Shown here piece by piece: positions 37,857 to 49,700 of a DNA stretch of 64,000 bases (positions are counted from its first letter, which is position 1; each line of letters starts with the position of its first letter). The stretch is from Echinococcus granulosus (Eukaryota; Platyhelminthes; Cestoda; Cyclophyllidea; Taeniidae). The position numbers were made by a program, and so were the translations under genes. The DNA lies in assembly GCF_000524195.1 (NCBI RefSeq), contig NW_020170383.1, positions 2,617,589 to 2,681,588 on the forward strand, written 5' to 3'. The notes under the pieces were generated by a model. That model saw only the letters and a program-made list of their open reading frames with translations. It was not told where the DNA came from and did no database searches.

Positions 37857-39989
37857 CACGGTGGCGCTCCCAACGATCTAATCCGAGCCGTGTCCCTTTG
37901 ATAAGCATGGTTTTAAACAATGAGTAAGAGCCACCAAGCCAGGTGTTCGTGTAATATCACACACAAACAAGTAAAGGGCCTAGGTTTCAAATTCACAGAT
38001 ATGCATTAAATATTCCAAAAGAAAAAGATGAGGTCTGAAATAGTGACTAATTTTCGTAGAGTTAAATTCCAAAAAAATTAAAGTAAATTCAATAAAGCGA
38101 ATATGCATAAGTAAAAACTTGGCAGAAAATGCTAAACTTAAAAGGCATTCTAACGCTGAAGACAACTATCTGTGACCGATATTTTTCTCATTTTAGACAA
38201 GCGAAAGTACTTCGCACAGAGGAAGTTAAGCGTTTCATTAGTGCCCCAGGACTTCTTTAAAGACAAGTATCGACATAATTCCCAAAACAAATGTATATTT
38301 GACATAGAGTAGGATTTAGAGCTACTGACAAGTGTCAGAAGGCAGCTCATCCGGGGTAGGCACAATGGGGAAGAAAAATAGAGGGCCCTTAATCAATGCC
38401 TAAAGGTAAACAAGCATCGTTTTGCATAGCCCTCTCTACCCTCTTTTAAGTGTAATTTGTGGCTCTTTCTCTGGTTCACCTTCAACATCAGCCATCACAA
38501 CTTAATCGGCGTCGTAAGAAATTCTCATAAGCCATCCATGCAACTGAGAATATTCTTAACCACAGTGTCACAAACCCCTTTTAGCAAATCTACCAAATCT
38601 GGGATTTCGTTTTGTGTAGGGTCTGTATTTGAGGACGGGCGAATGTACTGACAATCACGCGAGTCTATAGCTAGTGGTGGTAGCACTGGCCTAAAAGAAG
38701 GGTAATGTAGTCAAAGACAGGATTTAACACAGTTCTTTAAGAGCAGAATTTCGCCACTAATACGCCTTTTTACGTTGTTTGTACTTCAAAAGCCGCCAGG
38801 TCACATCTGTCTATCTGAGTTTTATCCAGTTAGTAGAAAAGTGGAGAAGGCATCGCGAGGTCATACAATTGATGTCTGCATACAAATGTGGTAGGCAGGT
38901 ATGTACCAAAGCTTTTCTAAGTGGTTCAAGGTTAATCCCGCTTTTGTTGCTGAGAGCTTCACTAAATAATATGGAACTGGGTTGGTTGCTGAGGCCCTGT
39001 GTCATTATCAGCCCTTCTGTTATGGCTTATCACTGATCCTTCCTAGCGATAGTTATAAGGATAGGCGCCAGTTAGGATTAGGTTTGCTGTCACTAATGCA
39101 GCGCCATGAGACTTCCTTGAAAGCGAAGGAAAACTATTGCAAGGCCCGAATACGTATATTCAACACGCAGAGGAGGTTAGGGCTACCGGCATGGTTCAGG
39201 CAAGGTACATAAGACCTACGAAGAGAACCCATAGTGGCCATTCTTTCAAAACCACAGGTTAAAAACAACTAACTTATTAAATTGTTCTAATTTAAAAGCC
39301 TCCATAAATACTGATTGTATTAACTAGCTAAGTTGCTGATAATTAACGCTAATTTTTGTGCAGCTTAGAATAAGGAGTATAATATAATAGTGTCTCCTAG
39401 GAAACAAACTATTCAAAACGATGTAATTTATAGAAGGTGTATGGTCTTTTAAACCACACATTCCCCGCGTTGTTTGGTTTCAGGTGTGACAGATGCCTAG
39501 TAGTCACTAGGGTCAACAGTATTTCATGCATTATTTTCTCGGGCTTCTTACTTCATGTGGTAGAATCGTATAAACCACACCATACATATGTAAACTCTAG
39601 ATTTTGGCTCCCAAAAACTCATTAATCCACACTAAAGTTGCCTGTGAAGACATTGGTGTTCGAGAAGTAGAGTCGTCTGTACCCTGCGCCCTGTTGCACA
39701 TTTTTGCTTTTAGCTGGCAGCATGATTCTTGCAGATTATAGTTTCCGTTTAGCATTTGGTTGAATAGTCCACATTGAGTCGTCCCATACCACTTACAGCG
39801 TTTTCTGGTTTTCTGAGTGCGAAACCGTTGTGCGTTAAACTTGTCAAATTGCATCATTGATCTGGGTTTTCCACCCGTAACCGCGCAGGTTTTTGCTGAG
39901 GTGAATCTTGTTGATATCTGCTGCTCTAATTATCGGTGATTTGCTAGTTTAACCGCTTCAATTCTATCTCCATGTCTTTTATGTTACAG
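37857..39989. other. Divergent intergenic region, DNAJC5 / RWDD1
   Basis: About 2.1 kb separating the starts of two divergent genes, so promoters for both probably lie here. A few frames of 60-86 codons overlap on both strands around 38780-39212, without recognisable content. No TATA box or CpG-like island can be assigned with confidence. Confidence 0.45.
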
Positions 39990-40745
39990 ATGTCAACTTC
40001 ACTTGAGGAACAAGAAGGTGAAATAGAGGTACTTCAGTCTATCTATGAGGACAACTTCCGTATGCTCTCTTCCAAATCTCCTCATCACTTTGAAATTGAA
40101 CTCCGTGGACATGCAGTCGATAATCCCGACACGGCAGTTTCATGTACTCTCTACTTTAGATACTCTCCCAACTATCCCTCAGAAGCTCCTCTTTTCGAAA
40201 TTCGCAACCAACGGGGCCTCTCCGATGACCAGAATATGGACCTAGTAGTGCTCATCTCCGACACCATTAGCCGCTCTCTTGGGATGGTGATGATTTTCGA
40301 CGTTGTCTCCGACGTGCAACAGAAGCTTGATGAGTTTACAGACGAGTTAATTGCTGAGGTGAAATCGCGTAAGACGAAGCAGACGAAAATCAAGTCTCTT
40401 GCTGAAGCGGAGAGGGAAACAGAGGTGGAGAGATGCTTGCTTTCTGGAACTCGTGTTACAGTTGAGTCATTCAACGCTTGGAATAAGGCTTTTTTGGCGG
40501 AGATGGCAAAGGCAAAGGAGGCGGAAGAAGCAAAGGCTAAGAAGCTGGGCGTTGGTGGCGGCGGTGGACAGAACGCTGAGTCGATGAAGCGACTCACAGG
40601 TCGTGAGATGTTTCTCCGTGACGACCAGTTTGATGACTCCGATTTGACCTTCCTGGCTCAGGAGGGTGGCAAGATTGTGGAGGTGGACGAGAGACTCTTT
40701 ACAGATATTGGTGAAATTGATCTACCGGATCTTGAAGGGTCTTGA
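39990..40745 (+). CDS. RWDD1: RWD domain-containing protein 1
   Basis: An uninterrupted 251-residue frame from ATG 39990 (257 from ATG 39972), against 243 in human RWDD1. Related to yeast Gir2 and known as DFRP2, the family binds and stabilises DRG2-type GTPases. Visible: RWD domain over about residues 1-110, with EEQEGEIEVLQSIYEDNF (the EALESIYPD-type helix), YPSEAPLFEI (YP-x-x-P-P-like motif) and LGMVMIFDVVSDVQQKLDE, very close to human LGMVMIFTLVTAVQEKLNE; then a charged coiled coil, GTRVTVESFNAWNKAF, LTGREMFLRDD and FLAQEGGKIVEVDERLF. I prefer ATG 39990 because TTTTATGTTACAG, a good splice acceptor, ends immediately before it. The gene is intronless in its coding part, unlike its neighbours. 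Confidence 0.92.
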   Translation: MSTSLEEQEGEIEVLQSIYEDNFRMLSSKSPHHFEIELRGHAVDNPDTAVSCTLYFRYSPNYPSEAPLFEIRNQRGLSDDQNMDLVVLISDTISRSLGMVMIFDVVSDVQQKLDEFTDELIAEVKSRKTKQTKIKSLAEAERETEVERCLLSGTRVTVESFNAWNKAFLAEMAKAKEAEEAKAKKLGVGGGGGQNAESMKRLTGREMFLRDDQFDDSDLTFLAQEGGKIVEVDERLFTDIGEIDLPDLEGS

Positions 40746-40897
40746 GGGTAGAAGTAGAGCTGCTTAGTACCAAATAGATTATTTGAAGTTGTACAATCAC
40801 TTGTACATATGTCTTTCAAATGCATCCCCTTTTTTGACGCCTGAATATGGCTTATTCGGCTTATGATAACTTCATATTTAAGTGATGCATAATTAGA

Positions 40898-41071
40898 TTA
40901 TTTCTGGCCGACTTTTCGTTTCTCTTCCTTCCCCTTAATCTGTTTGGGACTAGAAAAAGGGTTGTTGATGATTTGTTTTAATTCCAGCTTTGGGACGTGA
41001 TTTCTCATGATTTGCACAGCTCTGCTTAAGTCGGGATCTATTATCAATTGTTCTTTTTTCCGAAAATGTCC
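40898..41071 (-). CDS. Terminal exon of an unidentified small lysine-rich protein
   Basis: On the - strand a strong acceptor (CCTCCTAATTTTTTAG) is followed by 57 open codons and TAA. The translation starts GHFRKKEQLIIDPDLSRAV and ends KEEKRKVGQK. The composition (mixed hydrophobic and charged, basic tail) looks like a real protein C-terminus rather than AT-rich noise. I do not recognise the family. A possible first exon is 41294-41262 (MEDFMFTTDRQ, in phase, weak donor CAA|GTGCCA), which would make a 68-residue protein; further exons upstream are equally possible. The gene is convergent with RWDD1, the stops about 150 bp apart. Confidence 0.45.
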   Translation of the reverse strand, partial: GHFRKKEQLIIDPDLSRAVQIMRNHVPKLELKQIINNPFSSPKQIKGKEEKRKVGQK

Positions 41072-41294
41072 CTAAAAAATTAGGAGGAATGAAATTGGAA
41101 CACACGTAAGTCGCAACAAGCTTGCAAAAAATACGGAATACTAATCCTGTGCTACAGTGAGATAATTCACGAGGACAGCACCACTGGGAGGCGCATTAAC
41201 AAAAGGCCGGAAGAAGTCTGGTTTCGGAGCCTCAGAACTGGTGTAGTGGTACAGCTGGCACTTGCCTATCGGTGGTGAACATGAAGTCTTCCAT

Positions 41295-43795
41295 CTATGT
41301 CTAGCAGTCGGTCGGCAGTCTTTTAATGCTATCAATAAGGGCGAAATATATAAGGCTTTTCCTGGTTTACAATATTTTGAATCGAGATTCACGAATATCT
41401 GCAATATTCTGATTTGATGTCTTGAGTAGAGTCCCCTTGATTTGTAGGGATCAAAGTGGTTCTCCCCCACTTCACTACTTTGTAAATTTAAGTAAAATTG
41501 TCGTTTGGAATTACAATAGACTCGTCGGATTCCCCTCTTAATGGTTTGACGCGACCTCAATTTGCTGTTTATGTGGGCCTCAGGTTAAACCTGTTCTGTC
41601 TCGAGCTCAATTATGCGTACCCTCGTGGCTGTGTGGTCTCTGCTAAGGGTTATTCCTTTTGCGCATAAAATCGTCATCCTCAATACAAGAATTGTTCGTG
41701 TGTGCTCCTCAAAAGGAATGTGGATCCTAGATGAAAAAGCTAGAGAAAGCATTTCTATGCAACCCTAGGATTATTTTGCCCCGAAATCTCTTGTTATTTT
41801 CGAACCCAAGTTTTGTTGCTATTTGAATTGTTTATTTTTAATTTGGTATTTAGAAAAAAATCGAAATATTTTCCAGATTGATAATTCGATTCGAGACCGT
41901 TAAATACCTAAGACTAAACTAAATACAATCAGCACAGTTTTAATAGATGCGCTTTAATGTAAACTTGGTTTTTGAGGAAACAAGCCACTCTAAATTTTAT
42001 AATTAAATATACCCCTGAATAATCCATACGTGAACCCGTTTAAACTTCTCCATATATCATTAAATGGGCTGAGCTGACAGTCATTACTATGAAGTGGTTA
42101 CCAATCCCGGATATGCATTCAAAAATGAGGGGACCACTAAATTTACAGATTCTCCGAGGGAAGTAACAATGGTTGACGGAAATACTTGCGCGAGGGACTA
42201 TCCTTCAATCACATCGATTTGGGTTAGGTCCTATTCAAACGCGCTACAACACACGGTCGCCACTCCCCCAACCTCGCAGTTCCTCACATACACTCCATCA
42301 TTAAAGATGCAGAAGCGGAGGACAGCTGGTTGTCAGGGCGATTATTTGCGTCCCCAAATGGCTCAAAACCGGGGTCCGTCCATACCGCGGCTCACTGAGT
42401 GGTCCATACGCAAAGGTTTCCTCCTCCCATCAGATAAGGCGCCGGATGGAAGGATTTGCCGATCCAGTTACAGATATGAGGAGCCATTGCTACGTCGATT
42501 TAGTCGGCCCAAGGAGTGCAGAAAAAGTTCTGAGGGCGGAGGGGGTAAGTACCCCACCAGTGCCTTCCTAATGTGCAAGTCTCCCAACTGTACATGCCCT
42601 ACGACAGCACCTATCTTTCTTGAAAAGTATGATCAGGATTAAAACCGTTTGCTTCAAGAAGTAATAACTTGTATTTATTTCTGCAGAATCTGGTGTTCTT
42701 ACAAGATATTACATTTGATGGCGATTTACTGTATAAGTTAATTAATGTATTATCCTTTTTGGGTTCACTTCTTGGATTTCTGAAAACACCTTTCTTGTTT
42801 CTGTTTATAGGTTGTATGGAACGGAAAAAAAGCACAGGTGTTAACCATATTTTATTACATCCTCAGATCAATGTCTTAGAGATCAACAAATAGCCTAGAT
42901 TTAGTTGTGCTGATTATCCAAGAGTCAAAGTCACTATCAGTCTAAACGCAATTTCTTTCGGCAATTTTAGCCAAATTGCTATTGCCCAAAATGCTACTCC
43001 ATGTCCATGGTACATCTTGATAGGCTGAAGTTAAGAGCATACACTCAAACCGCATCAGTGGTTTAATAACGTTTACTTGTACGCAAAACCAGATAAAGAC
43101 ATCCCTCAAGAGTGTTTGGTTTACGCGTCAATACCTTGATAATCGCCCATGTGGAACTCCCAATACCAAGTTAAATTATTAGTCGCAAGACGACTGCCAA
43201 ACCCATGTGCCTGACTTAATTTTAAACCACCCAGATCCATTCGTCAAATGTAGTTCTGTGCACCTGGGTTCCCAAAAAAATTGACTGCCACGCAGCACCA
43301 TTCCATATGAGATTTCGGGGCGTTTAATGATATCCGTTATCCACCAACAGTAGATCCATGCTGAAACGGTCAATCAACACTGGCATCGGAATTCGCTCGA
43401 AAATACAGGAGGAGTATGTGGGGGCCAATTCGACTACTGGTGCCTAACGAGTGTGTGAACAGCAGAATAAAGAGGCATGAGAGAATGTCAACACCAACTG
43501 CAACCTTAACAGGTTATGGCAGTGATGAAAATAAAAACACAGGAGGAAACAAGGAAATTGGTTTGCAAATCTTCAATGCGGCTTACAGTAGATGCGAGTG
43601 AGAATTATTGCGTTTATGTGCGTAAATAAGTTATTAAGATACCAATGATCGCAGTCAAGGGGAAGGGGGTTAGGGAGTGTTATGCAAGTTCCCGGAGAAG
43701 GAGAGGAGGAAACTGTTTAGAAAAAAATGAGGATACGGAGAAGGCTGCCATAGCAGAGCATATGGAGAGATCCGGTTGCTGATATGACTGACATC
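41295..43795. other. Intergenic region between small - strand gene and RMND5
   Basis: About 2.5 kb. Contains the orphan + strand frame 42094-42642 and an open - strand frame 41560-41141 of 139 codons, neither with recognisable domains. Could hide upstream exons of the small lysine-rich gene. Confidence 0.35.
42094..42642 (+). CDS. Orphan open reading frame, coding status uncertain
   Basis: A 182-codon + strand frame, one of the longest in the window without a recognised function, in a locally less AT-rich patch. The translation is basic, Ser/Pro/Arg-rich, without signal peptide, membrane segment or repeats; a CKSPNCTCP stretch lies near its end. A donor-like GGGGG|GTAAGTAC occurs at about 42545, inside the frame, so the upstream part could be an exon. 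It may be a lineage-specific gene, a decayed repeat, or a chance frame favoured by higher GC. Confidence 0.2.
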   Translation: MVTNPGYAFKNEGTTKFTDSPREVTMVDGNTCARDYPSITSIWVRSYSNALQHTVATPPTSQFLTYTPSLKMQKRRTAGCQGDYLRPQMAQNRGPSIPRLTEWSIRKGFLLPSDKAPDGRICRSSYRYEEPLLRRFSRPKECRKSSEGGGGKYPTSAFLMCKSPNCTCPTTAPIFLEKYDQD

Positions 43796-46700
43796 TCAAA
43801 AGTAGAGAGTCATCACCTGATCCCGACTCGTGTCTTTTGGACAGTAGGGACATTTAATTTTCCTAAAAATTAACAGTCTTCTACATTTTAACAAAAAAAA
43901 ACATTCAATTAAATTATGCGGTTAACTCCGATTAAAAACGGGTTCTAAAAGAGTCCCCTGGGGGTCCATTGTTAGTTTAGGTTGAATTCCAGCAAATACG
44001 CGTAAAACATTGAAAAAATGAGAAATAAAAATAAAAATCTGAAGTCTATCAATACGAAACGACATCGACCGGAATCCCTAAAAACACAACCAATAGGCAA
44101 AAGTAAATCAAAAGTGGGTTGCGTGAAAAAAATGTATAACCGCACTTGGTCTCTACCAACAAATCCAAAACCAAGGATACAAAAGTGTACTAGTACCTTC
44201 ACTTAAACATAAATAGCTTTAACCATAATGAGTGGTTGAAATGTAATCAGTAAAAATAGCTACACAGGAAAAGCAGTTTCATTTCAGATCAAGTCATTAA
44301 ATCAATTGGCAAGAAATCAGACAAGCGGTATCATCGGTTTAAATTACCAGTACTTGAACATCTTACACAGATGAATTGTTTTTCTAATAAAACATTTTTA
44401 GAATGCTTGAAATAAACTTTGCATCAAAAATCCACAAGTAACTAAAGAAGCTTCGAAAGCAAAGGCAACAGGTGCTAAAAACGGTTGAATGCATGTCTTT
44501 TAGCATACTGAAATATTGCGAACGAGACATTAGCAAAACCACTTAAGCATTTCAACGTAACCATGACTGCCAATGAAAATAAGTAGTGCTACAAAATAAA
44601 TGATAAACTTCAAACCACCAACAGAGTCGAAAGTCTGCACCGATTAAATGCTTCATTGTAGATGAAGATTTCATTTAAAGTACAAATGAATCCCTCAGAC
44701 CAATAATAAAGCGGATATCATTCTGGTAATAATTGTTTGTTCCGAGTCCAATTGCCCCACCAATTAATTAGACCAGCATGTGTTAGCAGCACAAAGAAGA
44801 GGGGAAGCGAAAACATGTTTTGATTTGTGTTACCTTCACCAGCTGTTAATGTAGGCCTTATAACGCAAACACGAGCATCTCTAGCTTACCTGCTCCTAGA
44901 AGAGAAATGGGGAAAATTTAGCCAGAGAATCGAACGAAGTTTAGAAGCAAGGGTAGGGAGGGGAAAGACATAAAGGGTTGACTGACCTTCGCTCCGAGTT
45001 GGCCAGAGAGTTGAAGGCGTCGCGGGAGATGGCGTGGCCACAGTTTAGGCGGACGGCCGGATTGGCCAGCGTTGAGACCTCTTTGATGACCGGACAGTGG
45101 AAGATATTGTGTCGGTGAGCTACAGTGACCAGGTCTACCGAAATCTGGCCAAAGATTAAAAACGAGATTGGGAACAACAAACTAAGCAAAGGGTTTAATC
45201 CGCGTTAACAAAGGATATGAAGTAGCGGCAAACGAGGCAAGTGATTATTATGAGAATGTGCAAGTAGTTACAATGGCTAGAATTGGAATCAAGTGAGTTC
45301 AAATTTTATCAAATTGAATGGAATTTTATGACAACAAGGTCTGCTTTGCGATTCAACCATTCCCTAAAGAGATCAGTACAAAACTAACTCATCAGATGTA
45401 TGTCTTTAGCCAATGATGATTGCCCAATCTGTTGCCACAGCTCCATTTGAAACAAACTTATATTTCAACCTCAAATTGGACGACACAACAATCCACTTGG
45501 TGGGGAATACCATTAAAATGGAAAGTTATAAGCAATTTAGCAGGGTTCGAACAAAGAATGAGGTCCTAAAAAGTAAAATAAACTCAAAACATCTGCGTCA
45601 GGCTAGCCAGGAGTGGTGGAGAATTTGATTGGGTCATGCAATTACTAATTCGAGCGAAAAAAGAAGCGTAGCTACCACTCAAAACATTGGATGGCAATCG
45701 AGCTAATCAGAAAATTTGGTGGCTAGAGGGGGTAAGCAGATGGGTAGGAGCAATTGGAATTATCACAAATGAACACACTGAAGTGAACAGGCAAAGTGCA
45801 GTAAAAAATTCCAGGAAATCGGTGCAATATTATCAAAGACCAAGCATACTCCTAAAAAATAATGTGGAATTCCAACATTTGTCCCTTTGCTACCAAACTC
45901 ATTCAACGCGGAAAACAGAAGATCTGAAAGCGAAAGTACTTCTACTTTTATTGAAAGACAAAGTGACCACTTTGGTAAAAATGTAAAAAAATATGCACCA
46001 CGATTGTTTGTGCGACACTATCTCCACAAATATCCGGTTACAACCAAGCCAATTTGTTGCTGTCGAAAAGAACAGCAATTGGGAGACATAGGGATCGGGG
46101 TTCAAACAAGCTGAACAGCAGTTGAAATCAAATCTGCCACTTCGGTTTATTTAAGCGCTAAAAATGAATTCTCACGCGTAAACCCTGTGAAAGCCATTAC
46201 AGCAATTCGCCTAGAAACGAAGAATTTATGAACGGAATTTGGTGAGGAGCATTCATTTAAAGTACTTCAGCTCAAATGGCCTAAATGATGCCTCTTTACC
46301 GACCTTTTGGTTTCAATAGAGAATAAAAGAAAAAACATCCTAAAAATAACTAAATGATAATTCGAGGCGACCAGCGTCGAATTGACTAGAAAACATCTAG
46401 TAGGTTCAATTCTTTCAAGAGACTGGCAATTCTCAGTGAAGGTAAGAAACAACGCAGCGGAAACGGGGCCAAAACCCATTAAAAAAAAGTGCCGGATGGG
46501 TTACTTTTAAGCTGAAAAAAACTGAAGTGGAATGGTATGGACTAGCAAACCTAATATGGTAGATAAAAGCATAGTAGTATCACGATATCTGATAAAGTGA
46601 CACTTAAAAACGGCTCCCTGCAGCAAGGAATTTGACAGCGGATTCCGATTTAAAGATGTCACAATATTGGTAGTTGGGTAGTTCAGCCGACAATGATTAT

Positions 46701-49700
46701 GGGGAAAATTAAGGCTGTAATTACATGTGGCGAAATTACGGTAATTCGGCAAATGACTTGTTAAAGGGTGGGGGAATTTGACCCAGTTCAAGCAATAGAG
46801 TAGTGCTCAAACAGGAAAGTAAGATGGCTAAAAACTAGACAACAAACTGAAAATTGCGCTATCAGCAGATTCCGAAGCAAAAAATTCACTTAAACTCAAA
46901 AGCAGAACAGAGGGCTTTGATACGATGGTTTATCAGTGAACTATCCCGAGGCGTGGTCAGTTCGAGTGAGTGGAGAGACCACCGAATTCATAATGGACGC
47001 CGCAGTAACAACAATTAGAGTCCCATTTTTTACAGTTCAGCTTTAAAATTGATTAAATTGTTTAAAGTAGACTTGCTTTATGGCATAAATTTTTTTGAAA
47101 TGTTGCGGTGTTGATATTTAACTTAAAACACAGTTCCCCATATTCAACCCAAATTACAAATGGGTCTTAACACTCATATCACAAAGAGATAAACATTTTG
47201 GTCCAATTCTCTTTATTTCTCCTTTACTTCTGGTCATTTTTATTTCTTATCTTTTGCAGATTGCTTAATATTTCGCAAACAATGAAGGCTTAAATGCTAA
47301 CTCACCATCTATAATGGAGGTAGATCTTTGTTAACACTAAAAGTTCCTGAACCAGTCCCTTTATCAGCTACATGCACATAATTCGTCAACGCTTTTTCGA
47401 GTATGAAAAATAGAAAAAAGCCCAACCAATAGGACTTTTCAAATACGGCAAAGATATCAAACGGAGACCCGATGGTGAAAGCGGGTGTAAGGAGGAGCTT
47501 AGAACTTTCGCGACTAAATCATAGTCTCCAGCAGAATTGCGCATGCTTTTACGCATCCTAGGGCCCAAGTGAAAGCCCAAAAGAGGTAAAGCCACTTATG
47601 GGCAAATTATTTACACTTACCAAGGATCAGAACGCACGACGTAAAGCCAGAGTGCATGGAAGAATTAAAGGAGTAAAGTTGGCTCACCGGAAGGGTGTGG
47701 GTACCATCAGAGTTGCCCGGTGCGTAATTGGTAAGCCACGCGAAGGCACGCTGGAGTTTATGTAGCTTTGGGAGCACTTGTAGGCCCGAGGCGAAGGCGG
47801 TCCGTAGTGGATCAATGGAAGAAAGGGAGAGCTTCGCACAGGCCACCGTGCCAAAGAGGTGCGCAGCTCGCACAAAGGCATTCAAGGGGATCGTTGCTAC
47901 GTCATTCACCGTCCCGTCTCCTGCCACAGTCATCTCCACAGCCGGCTCCTCCTCCGCTTCCTCTTCACCGGCGCAGAGACTCACTAACGGTAGAATAGGT
48001 AGGTGGACACCACCGGTGCTAGCGAATTGGCTCTTAACGTTAGCATTGTCGACGGTGGCTGTGGCAGCAGGATCTTTGAGTGAGAGGTCAGAGTAAGGAG
48101 TCCCATTGAGATCCTGGCCCAGGAAGACTAGACTACCCATTATGTGCTCGAAGTCTATAAGAATAAAAGGAAAGTAGGTTCTTTTCACAAAGACGATCAA
48201 TGAAGATTTTGCTGAATTCCCTATAGCTTGTTGGAACAAACTTGTCATCCTAGCTAAAATTACGATTATCAACTGTGCAAAGATATAATTAACAGCGATT
48301 ACTGAATGTGACATTCTTAAAATAGTGCAAAATCATAAATTTAACTGACGCTAAATTAACTTTGAACGTGGACGTTGTGCATACCCATTTCCCTAATTTT
48401 AAAAGTGTTCTAACATAGGTAGCCTTGAAGAAACCTCATCAATTTCTTCGAGTGTCCTGAAGCAAACCTTAAAAACCCATAAATTCTGAACTTAACCATA
48501 ATCGAGGAACGAACGGAGAAATTATTAAAACCAAGAAACAGATGCAGAAAACGTAAATACTCAAAGCGGAAAAAAATGCACTTGCAAACATGCTTGTGAT
48601 TTGTGATTAGAAACCGTGAAATAAGTCACAAAAACTTATTTCACTTGCCTTGAGTTAACAAGTTCCTATGCAACATAAAACTAATAGGTTTAAGCGATGA
48701 ATGCTTAAAAATTTAAATTATGCAAGAAATCGAACAAAAACGGCGAAAAAGAGGCCTCTATGAAAGTTCATTGCTGAGTCCGTATATTTGCGAACGAAAT
48801 TGTCAGAATTAAAAAAGGGAGTTGCTAGATAATCCCTGGAATGATAATCCGTTTCTTTTGATGCTGCCTAACCAACTCTTCAGGTGATAAGTTTCAGACA
48901 GGTGTAAAGCGTGACGCGATTAATTCAGACTGGGTGAATTTAAATCATTTGAGCTAGTTATCGAAAGCAAAAATCACAAAACGTTCCGTACTTTAAAAAA
49001 CCAAGCAAACTATGATTCTATTGCGGATCAGCCATCACATTAAAATTCTTTAGGGATCATATTAGTCATAATCTAAAAAATCAAAAAAGTGCTAACGATG
49101 CATAAGCTTACCTGTGGGAAAATCCGATGCATATGGCACAATTTTGCGCAAACAAGCGATCACTCCAGAAGGATCATCTGCACACCTTTGCACATCCATT
49201 AGAAACTCTAACTTGGCCAAAACATATTCTAATTGTTTGGTCTTCGGTCCCAGCGACTCCGAATTAGTTGCCAGCCATCTTAGACGCAACAGAACAAAAT
49301 TGTTCTCAAAATCATCCCGAGAAAGAGGCTAGAAGCAGCCATAAAACTCACTCTTTAGCAGGACCCAATTCTCCGTTTTTTAGGGCAGCAACCATAGCAC
49401 CGACTTCTCGGAATTGTTTGAGGCCAATATCCTCCTCCGAAAAACCAACTTCCTGTGCGTGAAAAACAAAGAGGAGCGTCCCGATTTCAGCATGGAAATT
49501 TGTGTTTCAGTGTTCGCAAACCCGCTAGTCTTACCTTTGCAAGCTTAATAGCAACAGACCCATAGCCGCTGCGAATGAGCTCCTCAATTATGATGGCAGC
49601 GAAGAGCTCGTCCTCAGTCATGTTATCCGCAGTCTTGTAGAGGTTGGAGGCAGGAGCGGGATCGAAGGTGGCATTGCTTGTTGGAACATTAGAAGTGTCC

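Noticed and set aside
40172..40597. 141-codon - strand frame within RWDD1
   Set aside because: Reverse-complement shadow of the RWDD1 coding region.
47728..48096. + strand frames opposite RMND5 exon 6
   Set aside because: They are shadows of the real - strand coding exon, which carries the family homology.
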